In this document: one piece after another, positions 43,705-52,999 of the stretch
How positions within the stretch are numbered: position 1 is the first letter of the stretch
Layout: each line of letters starts with the position of its first letter
Assembly: GCF_024397915.1 (NCBI RefSeq)
Contig: NZ_CP073347.1
Coordinates: 4,402,001 to 4,466,000, forward strand
Direction: 5' to 3'
DNA length: 64,000 nucleotides
Origin: Marinobacterium rhizophilum
GTDB taxonomy: Bacteria; Pseudomonadota; Gammaproteobacteria; Pseudomonadales; Balneatricaceae
Made by a program: the position numbers and the translations under genes
Notes under the pieces: model-generated
Database searches by the model: none
Told to the model about the DNA's origin: nothing
The model's input: the letters and a program-made list of their open reading frames with translations, nothing else

Positions 43705-46700
43705 AGCGCTGGACGCTGCGAATTCTGCTCGGCCTGCTGGTTCTGGTGTTGCTGCTGGTGGCGGGCGTGGCCGCCATTGGCCTGACCGAGAAGGGCACCC
43801 GTATCCTGTTTAACCAGCTGCAACCGCTGATTCCCGGGCAGCTGGGGTATCGCTCGCTAAACGGTGCCCTGCTGAAGCAGCTCGATATCCAGGGGTTGAA
43901 CTACGCGCTTGATGAGCTGCGCGTCGAGGCCGGGCGTATCGAGTTCGCCTGGCGTCCGGCGGCGCTGCTGCGCGGGCGTGTCGAGCTGGAGCGTCTGGGT
44001 GTGGAGGAGCTGGATGTCTGGCTGCCTGCGCCGGCCGCCGAGGCCGCGCCGGCTGAACCCGCCGGCCCGCTGGCGTTGCCGGAGTCCGTGCGCCTGCCGC
44101 TGGCATTCCAGGTTGGCGAAATCTACGGACGCGGTCTGCGCATCCATCCCGCCGAGGGCGATACGATCCTGATCGAAGCCGTGGCGCTCGGGGCCCACAA
44201 CGAGCTGGAGCGGGTGGTACTGGATCGTTTCAGCTTCAAGTCGCCGCTGGCCGAGCTGAACCTCAGCGGAGAGCTGACGGCCGCGGGCAATTACCCGCTG
44301 GCACTGGCACTGGACTGGAGCGCACCGATTCCGGAGCGTGGCCAGATCAGTGGCAGCGGCACCCTGGGCGGTGAGCTGCTGGGCGAGAACGCCCTGCTGA
44401 CGCTGGAGCAACAGCTGCAGGGACTGGCCGAGGCGGCACTGGTGGCAAAGGTTGCCCAGCCGCTGGGGGAGCTCGGCTGGCAGCTGGCGCTGGATCTGGC
44501 GCGGTTTGATCCGGCGCCCTTTGCGGCCGATCTGGCGGGCCATGCCGTGAGCGGCAGCCTGAACCTCAGCGGTGACCTGGCCTCGGCAACGGGTGCTATC
44601 GCCCTGGCGGGAAGCCTGCCCGAGGTGGGCGCGCTGACACTGGACAGCAGCCTGGAGGCGAGCGCGGAACAGCTGAACCTGACCCGCGCCCGGGTCCAGC
44701 TGCCGCAAAGCGGCACGGACCTGACCCTGTCCGGCAAGGTGCTGGCGTTGCAGCAGACTCCCGAACTGGATCTGGCGCTGCGCTGGACGGGGCTGCGCTA
44801 TCCGTTGTCGGCACAGCTGCCGGCGCAGTTTGCCAGTGAAAGCGGCACGCTGAACATTAGCGGCCCACTGAGCGACTACCGCCTCCGGCTGGATGGCAAG
44901 GTCAGTGGCGAAGGCCTGCCGGCCACCGGCGTGGCCCTGACCGGCCAGGGTAGCCTGGAGCAAATGCCAGCGCTGGCGCTGACCCTCGATACCCTGGGCG
45001 GTCAGCTGGTGCTGCAAGGCAGTGCCGGCTGGACACCGCAACCGGTGTGGGATCTGCAGGTGCGCGCCGACGGCATCAACCCAGGCCTGCAATGGCCAGA
45101 CTGGACCGGCGCCGTTGGGCTGAACCTGAAAACCCAGGGCCAGCTGGTGGACGGCGAACCCCGGGCGCAGCTGGATATTGCCGCGTTTTCGGGCAGCCTG
45201 CGCGACCAGCCGCTCAGTGGTGCCGGCCAGGTCAAGGTGAAGGGCACGGCGCTGGATATCGGTCAGCTGGCGCTGGGCTGGGGCAATGCCAGGCTCAACG
45301 TGCAGGGACAGGTGGCGGACAAGCTGGCACTGGACTGGCAGCTGCTGGCCAGCGACCTGGCCGCTCTGCTGCCCCAGGCGGCGGGCGCCATCAAGGCGGG
45401 CGGTACCCTGGAGGGGACCGCCGAGGCGCCGCAGGTCAACGCCAGTATCGACGCCACCGACTTGCGCTTTGGCGAATACCGGCTCAGGCAGATCGGCGGC
45501 ACGGTGGCGGTTGATATGGGCTGGAAAACGCCGGCCCGGGTCGATCTCAAGGCCGAGGAGCTGCTGCTGGCAGGCCAGCCGGTAGAGAGCCTCAGTCTGC
45601 AAGGCAGCGGGGTGCAGCAGGATCACAGCCTGCGGCTGGATGTTGACAGCAGCGCCGCCCAGCTGAGCCTGGCACTCGATGGCGGGCTGGATGACAAGCA
45701 GCAATGGCGCGGCACCCTGGCGACACTGGATATCAGCCAGCCCGATGCCGGCGCCTGGCGCTTGCAGGCACCGGCGCCGCTGCAACTGGCCGCCAGCCAG
45801 GCCAGCACCGAGGCGCTCTGTCTCAAGGCCAGCAGCGGCGAGGGCCTTTTGTGCCTCAACGGCCAGTGGCAGGCCCAGGGCAAGAGTGGGGGCGATCTGA
45901 CCCTGCGCGAGCTGCCGCTCAGCCTGCTGGCCCCCTGGCTGCCCGCCACCACCGAGATCGCCGGCCATGTCAGTGCCGATGCCTCCGGCAGCCTCTCGGC
46001 CAGGGGCGCCCTGGCTTACGAGGCGCAGGTGTCGCTGCAGCAGGCGCGCCTGACGCTGCCCGACGAAGGACTCAAACTGAGCTTTACCGACGCCCGTGTC
46101 AGTGCCAGTGGCAGCGACAAGAAGGCGGCGCTGGATCTGAACCTGCTGATGGATGAAGTCGATGGTCGTGTACAGGGCTCGGTCACGGTGGATGACCTGG
46201 CCGGTGCCGGCCGGCTGCAGGGGCAGGTGGGGCTGGCGATCGAGGATCTGAAGTTTCTCTCCCTGCTGGTGCCGGACATGAAGGTGCGCAGCGGCCGGGT
46301 ACAAGGCGACCTGACCCTGGGTGGCAGCCTGGCGGCGCCACGCATCCAGGGCGAGTTGAATCTCGATAACGGCAATATAGAGCTGCCTGCCGCCGGTATC
46401 GCGCTGGCGGATTTGAGCGTGCGGCTGCGGGATGACCCGGCCCGGCCCGAGTACCTGCTGCTGGACGGCAGCATGGCCTCGGGTGGCGGTACCCTGGCGC
46501 TGTCCGGTGAGTTCGAACCCCTGGCCCAGACCGGCAGTATCAGCATTAACGGCGAGCGCTTCCAGGCCGTGGGTACGCCGGAAATACAGGTGTTTATCTC
46601 CCCCGACATGCTGGTGACGATGGATGAGGGGCGCATCGCCGTGGGCGGTGAGCTGAAGGTGCCCGAAGCCCTGATCAAGCCGCCCAAGCTGAGCAATGCC

Positions 46701-47477
46701 GTGGCGGTGTCCTCCGATGCGGTGGTGGTCAATGCCCAGGGGGTGGGTGAAGCCCAGGTGGCGGGCCCGGCGCTGGATCTGAATCTGCGGGTCACGCTGG
46801 GCGACAAGGTGCTGGTGGATGCCTTTGGCTTCAACGGCCGCCTGGCCGGCGGCCTGGTACTGCAGGAAGACAACCGCCGTGGCACCCGTGCCACCGGCAA
46901 TATCGGCGTGGCCAGTGGTGAGTACGAGCTCTATGGCCAGACATTGAATATTTCCCGAGGCAGTTTTATCTATACCGGCGGGCCTGTGGATAACCCCGGC
47001 CTCAATATGCGCGTGGAGCGTGAAGTCGAGGAGGTCAAGGTTGGTGCCCGCGTCACCGGAACCTTGCGGGTGCCCAAGCTGACCCTGTTTTCCGAACCGT
47101 CCATGCCGGATACCAGCCTGTTGTCCTACCTGATACTGGGCCGGGCACCGGGCACGGCGTCGGCCAGCGAGCAGGAAATGCTGGTCAAGCTGGCGCTGGC
47201 CATGGGTCGCAAGGGTGGCAATGCCGTGGGGGAACGCCTGGCGGATGCGCTCAACGTGGATGAAGTGGGCGTGGGCGGTGGCGACACCCTGGACGACACC
47301 TCCTTCTATATCGGCAAGTACCTGTCTCCCAGGCTGTACGTGAAATACGGCGTGGGCCTGCTGTCGCCGGCGTCCAGTTTCCTGATGCGCTACAAGCTCA
47401 GCGATCGCTGGTCGTTCGAGTCCAACACCGGCACCGCCGGCAGTGGCGCGGATATCTTCTACCAGCTGGAGCGCTGA
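43701..47477 (+). CDS. tamB: Translocation and assembly module inner-membrane subunit TamB
   Basis: 1258-aa AsmA-like bridge protein. One N-terminal membrane anchor (LRILLGLLVLVLLLVAGVAAIGL), a very long beta-rich periplasmic stretch, and the C-terminal DUF490/TamB domain (LGRAPGTASASEQEMLVKLALAMG, YVKYGVGLLSPASSFLMRYKLSDRWSFESNTGTAGSGADIFY). Forms a hydrophobic groove spanning the periplasm for phospholipid transport. Translationally coupled to tamA. Confidence 0.94.
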   Translation: MKRWTLRILLGLLVLVLLLVAGVAAIGLTEKGTRILFNQLQPLIPGQLGYRSLNGALLKQLDIQGLNYALDELRVEAGRIEFAWRPAALLRGRVELERLGVEELDVWLPAPAAEAAPAEPAGPLALPESVRLPLAFQVGEIYGRGLRIHPAEGDTILIEAVALGAHNELERVVLDRFSFKSPLAELNLSGELTAAGNYPLALALDWSAPIPERGQISGSGTLGGELLGENALLTLEQQLQGLAEAALVAKVAQPLGELGWQLALDLARFDPAPFAADLAGHAVSGSLNLSGDLASATGAIALAGSLPEVGALTLDSSLEASAEQLNLTRARVQLPQSGTDLTLSGKVLALQQTPELDLALRWTGLRYPLSAQLPAQFASESGTLNISGPLSDYRLRLDGKVSGEGLPATGVALTGQGSLEQMPALALTLDTLGGQLVLQGSAGWTPQPVWDLQVRADGINPGLQWPDWTGAVGLNLKTQGQLVDGEPRAQLDIAAFSGSLRDQPLSGAGQVKVKGTALDIGQLALGWGNARLNVQGQVADKLALDWQLLASDLAALLPQAAGAIKAGGTLEGTAEAPQVNASIDATDLRFGEYRLRQIGGTVAVDMGWKTPARVDLKAEELLLAGQPVESLSLQGSGVQQDHSLRLDVDSSAAQLSLALDGGLDDKQQWRGTLATLDISQPDAGAWRLQAPAPLQLAASQASTEALCLKASSGEGLLCLNGQWQAQGKSGGDLTLRELPLSLLAPWLPATTEIAGHVSADASGSLSARGALAYEAQVSLQQARLTLPDEGLKLSFTDARVSASGSDKKAALDLNLLMDEVDGRVQGSVTVDDLAGAGRLQGQVGLAIEDLKFLSLLVPDMKVRSGRVQGDLTLGGSLAAPRIQGELNLDNGNIELPAAGIALADLSVRLRDDPARPEYLLLDGSMASGGGTLALSGEFEPLAQTGSISINGERFQAVGTPEIQVFISPDMLVTMDEGRIAVGGELKVPEALIKPPKLSNAVAVSSDAVVVNAQGVGEAQVAGPALDLNLRVTLGDKVLVDAFGFNGRLAGGLVLQEDNRRGTRATGNIGVASGEYELYGQTLNISRGSFIYTGGPVDNPGLNMRVEREVEEVKVGARVTGTLRVPKLTLFSEPSMPDTSLLSYLILGRAPGTASASEQEMLVKLALAMGRKGGNAVGERLADALNVDEVGVGGGDTLDDTSFYIGKYLSPRLYVKYGVGLLSPASSFLMRYKLSDRWSFESNTGTAGSGADIFYQLER

Positions 47478-47482
47478 TCATC

Positions 47483-47555
47483 AGGGGCAAGAGGCAAGAG
47501 GCAAGGGGCAAGGGGCAAGGGGCAAGGGGCAAGGGGCAAGGTAAAAGGGGCAAGG
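47483..47555 (+). repeat. G-rich heptamer tandem repeat (AGGGGCA units)
   Basis: About nine head-to-tail 7-bp units, first degenerate (AGAGGCA), then perfect, six bases after the tamB stop. Repeated GGGG runs every 7 bp could form G-quadruplexes in the + strand and in tamB mRNA. One more unit recurs at 47605-47615. Confidence 0.8.
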
Positions 47556-47751
47556 CGATAGTGATTGGTGATTAGTGATTGGTGTGGTGAAGCCTAGGCC
47601 GTACAAGGGGCAAGGTAAAATCGGGGCCAGAGCCAGCACGCCGTCGGTTGATAGTGAGCGTAGCGAATTCCTGCATCGCCCAGCCTGATGCTTGCTCCGA
47701 ATAACGAATAACGGCTTTTAACCTCCAGCTCAGCCTTGGCTGCAAAAAGTT

Positions 47752-47771
47752 GGCCCCGCATAAGCGGGGCC
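47752..47771 (-). terminator. Terminator for minus-strand transcription (second TTT operon)
   Basis: Perfect 8-bp stem GGCCCCGC / GCGGGGCC with a 4-nt loop; on the minus strand it is followed by AACTTTTTGC. Lies ~230 bp beyond the end of the minus-strand TTT operon. Confidence 0.65.
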
Positions 47772-47894
47772 GGTGCCAATCAACAATCACTCATAAAACC
47801 TTTTGCGTTTGCTCTGCGGTTTAAGGGTGGTTTGCCTCCTTGAATGTCAAATGGGTGGCGCCTGGTTTCAGGTTTAGCCTGTTTGTCTTCCCAG

Positions 47895-47993
47895 CTTTTG
47901 GCTTTTGGCTTTTGGCTTTTAGCTTCCGGCATACAGCTTCCGGCTTTCAGCTTGCCCCTCGCCCCTCGCCCCTCGCCCCTTGCCCCTCGCCTC
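47895..47993. repeat. Heptamer repeats: GGCTTTT units and C-rich GCCCCTC units
   Basis: Four GGCTTTT-type units (about 47895-47921), then about five GCCCCTC/GCCCCTT units (47953-47993). The C-rich block is the inverted counterpart of the G-rich block at 47483-47555, so G-rich strands face opposite ways at the two ends of this 500-bp gap. Confidence 0.75.
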
Positions 47994-47999
47994 TGAGCC

Positions 48000-50021
48000 T
48001 TAGCTCAGGGGCCAGGGCAGTTGCACCATTTCCTGCAGCAGGCCGCGGGGCATGTCCAGCACCATCAGGTGGGACAGCACCACCAGGAAGGTGATGGCGG
48101 CGCAGGTCAGGGACAGGGTTCTTATCATCGAGGTGCGCGCTTTCAGCAGCAGGAAGATGACGAAGAACAGGCCAATGGCGATCAGGTAGCCGAACAGGTA
48201 GCAGCCCAGTATCAGGCCCGTCAGCCAGTAGACGTAGTGCGGCAGGCTGGTGATGCTGCTGTCGGTGCTGTAGCCGGCTTCCACTTCGTTGTCGAAGTTC
48301 ACCGCATCGTCCAGCTTGCCTCGCAGCAGCTTGACCAGCACCACCAGCGACATGGCGAGCATGATCGCACAGAGTCCCGCGGTGAAAACACCGCCCAGGA
48401 AGGAGTGCTGCAGGGCATCGTAGAGGCCATAGCCGAACAGGCCCACCACGGCAACGGCGAACACGATCTGCGGACGCAGGTTGGTTGCGCGGCGACGGGG
48501 CGCCTCGGCGCTCTCGGTGCCGGTATCTGTGTCGGTGGTCGCGCTGTCGTCCTGCTTGCTGCCAGGCTTGGAGCGCACGGCGAAGTAGATCGAGGCCACG
48601 GTGATGGCTGCAATGATCATGACGCCAGGCTTGGTCAGGAAGGACCAGCCATCAAACTGCACCGCCTGGTACAGGTAGGTTTCCATGCCACCGGCCAGCA
48701 CGAAGCCGATCAGGAAGGCGGGGCGCGGCCAGTCAAAGCGCTTCATCAGCACGCCCAGAACACCGATGGCCAGCAGGGCAACCAGGTCACCCAGGCTGCG
48801 GGTTGCCTGGAAGGCGGCAAAGCAGATGACCATCAGCATGAAGGGGGCCATCAGTGCATAGGGAATCAGTGTCAGGCGGGCGACCCACTTGGACATCAGC
48901 AGGCAGGAGCCGGCGCCGATAACGTTAGCCAGCGCCAGTGACCAGACGATGGTGTAAGTGGTGCTCAGTTCTGCGCCCACCATGGCGGGGCCGGGTTCCA
49001 GGCCGATCAGTACCATGCCGCCGAGGAAGACAGCCATGCTGCCAGAGCCCGGGATACCGAACAGCAGGGTCGGGATCAGGCCGCCGCCTTCCTTGGCATT
49101 GTTGGCGGATTCAGGCGCGATGACGCCACGTACATCGCCCTTGCCGTATTCCGGCTTGTCTTTGGCTTTGGTGGTCTGCACCGCGTGGCCATAGGCAATC
49201 CAGTCCACCACGCTGCCGCCAAGGCCCGGCAGCGCGCCGATCAGGGTGCCGAGAATGGCACAGCGAATCGACAGCCACTTGTGCTTGATAACGTCCTTGA
49301 AGCCTTCAACCCAGCCACTGCCCAGCGCGGCGGCTTCGGCGATGGCGCGGTTCTGGCGCAGCAGGTCGATAATTTCCGGAATGGCGAAAATGCCCAGACC
49401 AACGACGACCAGCGGAATGCCGTCCATCAGGTAGGTATTGTCGAAAGACATGCGGTATTCGCCGGTGGCGGGCGCGGCCCCAAGGCTGCCCAGCAGCAGG
49501 CCGATACCGCAGGCGCTGATGCCCTTCACCAGGCTGTTACCGGCCAGCACACCCACCATGCTCAAACCCAGCAGGGTGAGCATGAACAGCTCGGCCGAAC
49601 CGAACGCCAGGATCAGCGGACGGGCAATGAGTACGAAGGCCGTCAGCATCAGGGCGCCAAACAGGCCACCGAACAGGGATGCAGTAAAGGCGGCGGCCAG
49701 AGCGCGGGCCGCGTGGCCCCGCTTGGCCATCGGGAAGCCATCCAGTACCGTTGCCTGGGAGGCGCTGGAACCGGGAATGCCCATCAGCACCGAGGTAAAG
49801 GTATCGGAGGTGGGAATGACCGCCACCAGGCCGACCAGCATGGCCAGGGCAGAGATGGGGTCCATTCCGTATAGAAAAGGCAGCAGCAGGGACAGGCCTG
49901 CGATACCGCCAAGACCGGGAAAAATACCAATCATCAGGCCGAGAAAGACGCCCCCGGCCAGATAGAGAATATGCTGCATGCTGAGCACGGTCAGCAGCGA
50001 TGTAATCAGAGTGTCGAGCAT
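48000..50021 (-). CDS. Fused TctA-TctB tripartite tricarboxylate permease
   Basis: 673 aa from ATG 50021, which follows GGTGA. Residues about 1-500 are a TctA permease with both signatures (IGIFPGLGGIAGLSLLLPF and LIGALPGLGGSVVDWIAYG) and VIAPESANNAKEGGGLIPTLLFGIPGSG. An acidic, Thr-rich linker (about 505-530) leads into a C-terminal four-helix domain (IVFAVAVVGLFGYGLYDAL to VVLSHLMVLDMP) with the size and topology of TctB. No separate tctB gene is present here, which supports a fusion. Third gene of the prpF-TctC-TctAB operon. Confidence 0.9.
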   Translation of the reverse strand: MLDTLITSLLTVLSMQHILYLAGGVFLGLMIGIFPGLGGIAGLSLLLPFLYGMDPISALAMLVGLVAVIPTSDTFTSVLMGIPGSSASQATVLDGFPMAKRGHAARALAAAFTASLFGGLFGALMLTAFVLIARPLILAFGSAELFMLTLLGLSMVGVLAGNSLVKGISACGIGLLLGSLGAAPATGEYRMSFDNTYLMDGIPLVVVGLGIFAIPEIIDLLRQNRAIAEAAALGSGWVEGFKDVIKHKWLSIRCAILGTLIGALPGLGGSVVDWIAYGHAVQTTKAKDKPEYGKGDVRGVIAPESANNAKEGGGLIPTLLFGIPGSGSMAVFLGGMVLIGLEPGPAMVGAELSTTYTIVWSLALANVIGAGSCLLMSKWVARLTLIPYALMAPFMLMVICFAAFQATRSLGDLVALLAIGVLGVLMKRFDWPRPAFLIGFVLAGGMETYLYQAVQFDGWSFLTKPGVMIIAAITVASIYFAVRSKPGSKQDDSATTDTDTGTESAEAPRRRATNLRPQIVFAVAVVGLFGYGLYDALQHSFLGGVFTAGLCAIMLAMSLVVLVKLLRGKLDDAVNFDNEVEAGYSTDSSITSLPHYVYWLTGLILGCYLFGYLIAIGLFFVIFLLLKARTSMIRTLSLTCAAITFLVVLSHLMVLDMPRGLLQEMVQLPWPLS

Positions 50022-50048
50022 GGAGGTCACCACTGAACAGGGTGCGAA

Positions 50049-50070
50049 AAGGGCGGGGTATCCCGCCCTT
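50049..50070 (-). terminator. Attenuating hairpin between TctC and TctAB genes
   Basis: Perfect 9-bp stem AAGGGCGGG / CCCGCCCTT, 4-nt loop; TTTT then C on the minus strand. Same arrangement as the hairpin at 29005-29032 in the other TTT operon. Confidence 0.7.
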
Positions 50071-50084
50071 GGTTGGGTATGGGC

Positions 50085-51212
50085 TTATTCTTCGCTTTGC
50101 AGGCCGGCGCTGTATTTGGTGTTGAGCCAGTTGATGACCCAGCCCTTGGCTTCATCATCCATGCTCACGGCTTCGGCGAACATCATGCGGGCTTCTTCGC
50201 CCACAGCTTGGTCGTAGTCACCCAGTACGTCCTGGGCCTTTTCCTTGAATCCCGGTACGGCGACGGCCTTGCTGGCCGCTTCCTGGTAGGCCTGTACGAC
50301 ATCATCCGGTGTGCCCTTGGGCAGGAAGAGGCCTTTCTGGGCGGCGTAGCCGGCCACGAAGAAGGATTTCCAGGCGCGGAAGCGTTCGCTGCTCGGTGCG
50401 CTGCCGTGCACCATTTCATAGGCTTCTACGAAGTGCGGCAGGTCCGGGAAGGTCGGGTCACGCTGAATCTTGCCGTCCTTGCCGAGCACCCCCCAGCTGA
50501 ACAGCGGTACGGCCTTGCCCTCGTCAACCAGCGGCTGCACCTTCTTGATGAAGCCGGAGGTGGTCTGGTCGTCGATATTCACTTCGCCACGTTCAAACGC
50601 CAGGCGGGCTTCGCCACGTCCCTTCATGCCGAAGACCGCTTTGACATCCAGCCCCAGCACTTCAAACGACAGCAGGGTAATCAGGTCCAGGCTGGTCGCG
50701 CCCTGGCTGGCGTATTTCAGGTCTGCGTCCTTGAGCTTGACCAGCTCGGCGACGTTCTTGACGCCCAGGTCGGAGCTGATGTAAACCACGCCGCCGGTCG
50801 GGGACGCCAGCACGGCGGTCCAGTCCTTGTATTCGTACTTCACGCGCTTGTCACCCAGAACATAGGGGAACATGGTCGAGCCGGAGGAGGCGAAAATGTC
50901 GCGGCCATCGGGCTTGGCGCGCAGCTGGAACTGGTTGGCACCGCTGGTGGAGCCGCCGCCGGGGATGTTCTTGACCACAACAACGGGCTGGCCGGGCAGC
51001 TGTTCGCTGATCAGCGGCGCATAGAAGCGGCCCCAGGTATCGGTGCCGCCGCCTTCCTTGAAGGGCATGGTCATTTCAATGCGGGCGCCATCAAAGTCGG
51101 CGGCGAAAGCGGGTGCGGTTGCGCTGAGTGCACCGGCGCAGGCAATGGCTGCCACGAGGGGACGGACGGCGCGGGCGGACAGGCTGACAAGAGTGCGGTG
51201 GGTATTTTTCAT
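50085..51212 (-). CDS. TTT substrate-binding protein (TctC family), second system
   Basis: 375 aa. Signal peptide MKNTHRTLVSLSARAVRPLVAAIACAGALSATAPAFA, then a TctC-type binding protein (MTMPFKEGGGTDTWGRFYAPLISEQLPGQPVVVVKNIPGGGS). ATG 51212 is chosen because it starts the signal peptide. The ligand is likely a di- or tricarboxylate handled by the PrpF-family enzyme encoded just upstream. Confidence 0.9.
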   Translation of the reverse strand: MKNTHRTLVSLSARAVRPLVAAIACAGALSATAPAFAADFDGARIEMTMPFKEGGGTDTWGRFYAPLISEQLPGQPVVVVKNIPGGGSTSGANQFQLRAKPDGRDIFASSGSTMFPYVLGDKRVKYEYKDWTAVLASPTGGVVYISSDLGVKNVAELVKLKDADLKYASQGATSLDLITLLSFEVLGLDVKAVFGMKGRGEARLAFERGEVNIDDQTTSGFIKKVQPLVDEGKAVPLFSWGVLGKDGKIQRDPTFPDLPHFVEAYEMVHGSAPSSERFRAWKSFFVAGYAAQKGLFLPKGTPDDVVQAYQEAASKAVAVPGFKEKAQDVLGDYDQAVGEEARMMFAEAVSMDDEAKGWVINWLNTKYSAGLQSEE

Positions 51213-51325
51213 GTTTTGGGTCTCTTTTATTGTGGGTCCCGGGCCTTGCAGGCTCGGGGTGAGGCTGAAGATAGGCCCCCAAGCTGTCACCAGCCTGTCA
51301 TGGGGACCTGTTCAGGATGTTTTAC

Positions 51326-52429
51326 TCAGGATGCCTTGGATCCCTGGGCGCCGTGCCAGACGAAGCTGGGCACAAACAGGTTGCCGCTGATCAGCTTGCG
51401 GGCGGTGCGGACAACGCCGGCGCTGCGCACATCGATGCCCTTGGCCGCGGGCTGAATATCCAGCACGATCTCGATCTGGCCACTGGGGTGCTCGATGCGC
51501 AGGGTGGAGGTGCCGAATACCCGGCCCAGCAGTGGTGCCGCGACGGAGTCCGGCACCATGGCGCAGGTGCTGACGCAGATGGCACCGGTCACGGCATGGC
51601 TGGCATGGCAGTTATCGGGCACGAAGTAGCGCGAGCAGAGGCTGCCGCCATGCTGCGGCGCCGATACCAGCGACACCTTGGGAATGACCTTGCCACTGGC
51701 ATCGCCCAGGCCCATTTTCCAGGAGGCGGCCTGGCGGATGCTTTCGATACGCGCCAGCAGGTCGGTGTCGCTGTCCAGCTCGGCCTTGGTTTCGGCGCCG
51801 CTCTTGCCCAGGGACTCGGCGGCGATGACCACCATCGGCACAGCCGCATCGATGCAGGTGACCGGGACGCCTTCGATCAGGTCCCAGGCGTTGCCGGTCG
51901 GCAGCAGGGAGCCGGTCTTGCTGCCGGCGACATCGAGGAAGTTGAGCAGGACCGGGGCGGCGGTACCGGTCACACCGTCGATGGCGGTATCCCCTTCGTA
52001 CTCGACCTCGCCGTTGGGCGTTTTTACCCGCACTTCGATCAGCTTGCGGGTGTTGACGTTGAACACCCGCACCACGGTTTCATCCCCCTGGGGCTTGACC
52101 AGTCCGGACTCGATGGCAAAGGGGCCAACACCGGCCAGGATGTTGCCGCAGGAGGGGGCAATATCCACCGACAGCGTATCGATGCCAACCTGGGCAAAGA
52201 GGTAGTCGACATCCGCATCCGGCCGGCTGGAGGCAGAGATGATTGCCGTCTTGCTGGTCAGGGAGGTGCCGCCGCCGATGCCGTCGATCTGCTGCGCGCT
52301 GGGGGAACCGAGTGCCGCCAGCAGGACTTTTTCCTGGGAGGGCCAGTCAGCGGGCAGGCTGGAGGCCAGGAAGTAGGGCCCGCGGGAGGTGCCGCCGCGC
52401 ATGATGGTGCAGGGAATGGCTGTCTGCAT
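51326..52429 (-). CDS. PrpF-family isomerase, 4-oxalomesaconate tautomerase-like
   Basis: 367 aa, diaminopimelate-epimerase-like fold of the PrpF family. MRGGTSRGPYF at the N-terminus, SLTSKTAI with the conserved Lys, and SCGNILAGVG with the catalytic Cys. Members include aconitate isomerase PrpF and 4-oxalomesaconate tautomerase GalD. No prpC/acnD or gallate genes are nearby, so a methylcitrate or gallate role is not supported; with the adjacent TTT system it may isomerise an imported unsaturated tricarboxylate such as trans-aconitate (inference). AGGATC precedes the ATG. Confidence 0.85.
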   Translation of the reverse strand: MQTAIPCTIMRGGTSRGPYFLASSLPADWPSQEKVLLAALGSPSAQQIDGIGGGTSLTSKTAIISASSRPDADVDYLFAQVGIDTLSVDIAPSCGNILAGVGPFAIESGLVKPQGDETVVRVFNVNTRKLIEVRVKTPNGEVEYEGDTAIDGVTGTAAPVLLNFLDVAGSKTGSLLPTGNAWDLIEGVPVTCIDAAVPMVVIAAESLGKSGAETKAELDSDTDLLARIESIRQAASWKMGLGDASGKVIPKVSLVSAPQHGGSLCSRYFVPDNCHASHAVTGAICVSTCAMVPDSVAAPLLGRVFGTSTLRIEHPSGQIEIVLDIQPAAKGIDVRSAGVVRTARKLISGNLFVPSFVWHGAQGSKAS

Positions 52430-52841
52430 GATCTTGATCCTGGTAGGTCGTTGGCCTGGTAAAGATTTAATATTTCTATTTCATCTTTCGGGTGTGTCAG
52501 CCGGTGCTGGCTGATTTGTGGCCAAGATACGCCCAGGGATTTGGCTGGACAAACCATATAATTTACGCTTCTGATATAGAAAAAATAAACTATCAAGTTT
52601 TTTTTCAAAGCTTTTGAGCTCTATTTAAGGCAATGGAGTTCCTGTGCATAAGCAGAATTTTTCCACGGGTTATAATTAGTTATTCACGATTTTTGTTGTT
52701 TAAGTTATTGATATTTAATGTTTTAAGCAGGTGTAATTCTCAGTTCTTGCTGGAATTGGCTCAGCTGGGTAGGGGGCCTCCGGCAACTGGCCGGACTAGC
52801 GTCGGGTGCGCTGAACAGCCGGGGGTAAAAATGTCTTTTGG

Positions 52842-52854
52842 TTAGATAATCTAA
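52842..52854. promoter_or_regulatory. LysR-type box 1
   Basis: TTAGATAATCTAA, a perfect palindrome around a central A that fits the T-N11-A rule for LysR regulators. Confidence 0.5.
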
Positions 52855-52929
52855 AACGCTGCATGGATAAAAAATGTGGTTATATTTTGATCGACTTTGC
52901 TGCTGGTATCGAAATATTTTCCATTTGAT

Positions 52930-52942
52930 TTAGCTAATCTAT
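52930..52942. promoter_or_regulatory. LysR-type box 2
   Basis: TTAGCTAATCTAT, 11 of 13 bases the same as box 1 and 88 bp from it, 57 bp before the LysR start codon. The pair suggests a recognition and an activation site or an autoregulatory site. Confidence 0.45.
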
Positions 52943-52999
52943 ACTATTTGGCGAAAGCCCCCAGCCGGGGACGCAGCAGCCGGAGCCAGAGCGAGCACC

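Larger units (their letters stand above)
52430..52999. promoter_or_regulatory. AT-rich divergent control region of the prpF and LysR operons
   Basis: 570 bp without a credible gene, much more AT-rich than its neighbours, especially 52550-52740 and 52850-52945. Must hold the promoters of both divergent operons; two related LysR-type boxes are listed separately. No tRNA or clear terminator found. Confidence 0.6.

Noticed and set aside
43857..46304. 815-codon open frame on the minus strand inside tamB
   Set aside because: Mirror of a high-GC coding strand; Gln/Arg/Leu-rich product with no domain, while TamB on the plus strand is complete and coupled to tamA.
47483..47993. Repeat island considered as a CRISPR array
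   Set aside because: Units are contiguous 7-mers without spacers, and no cas genes are present.
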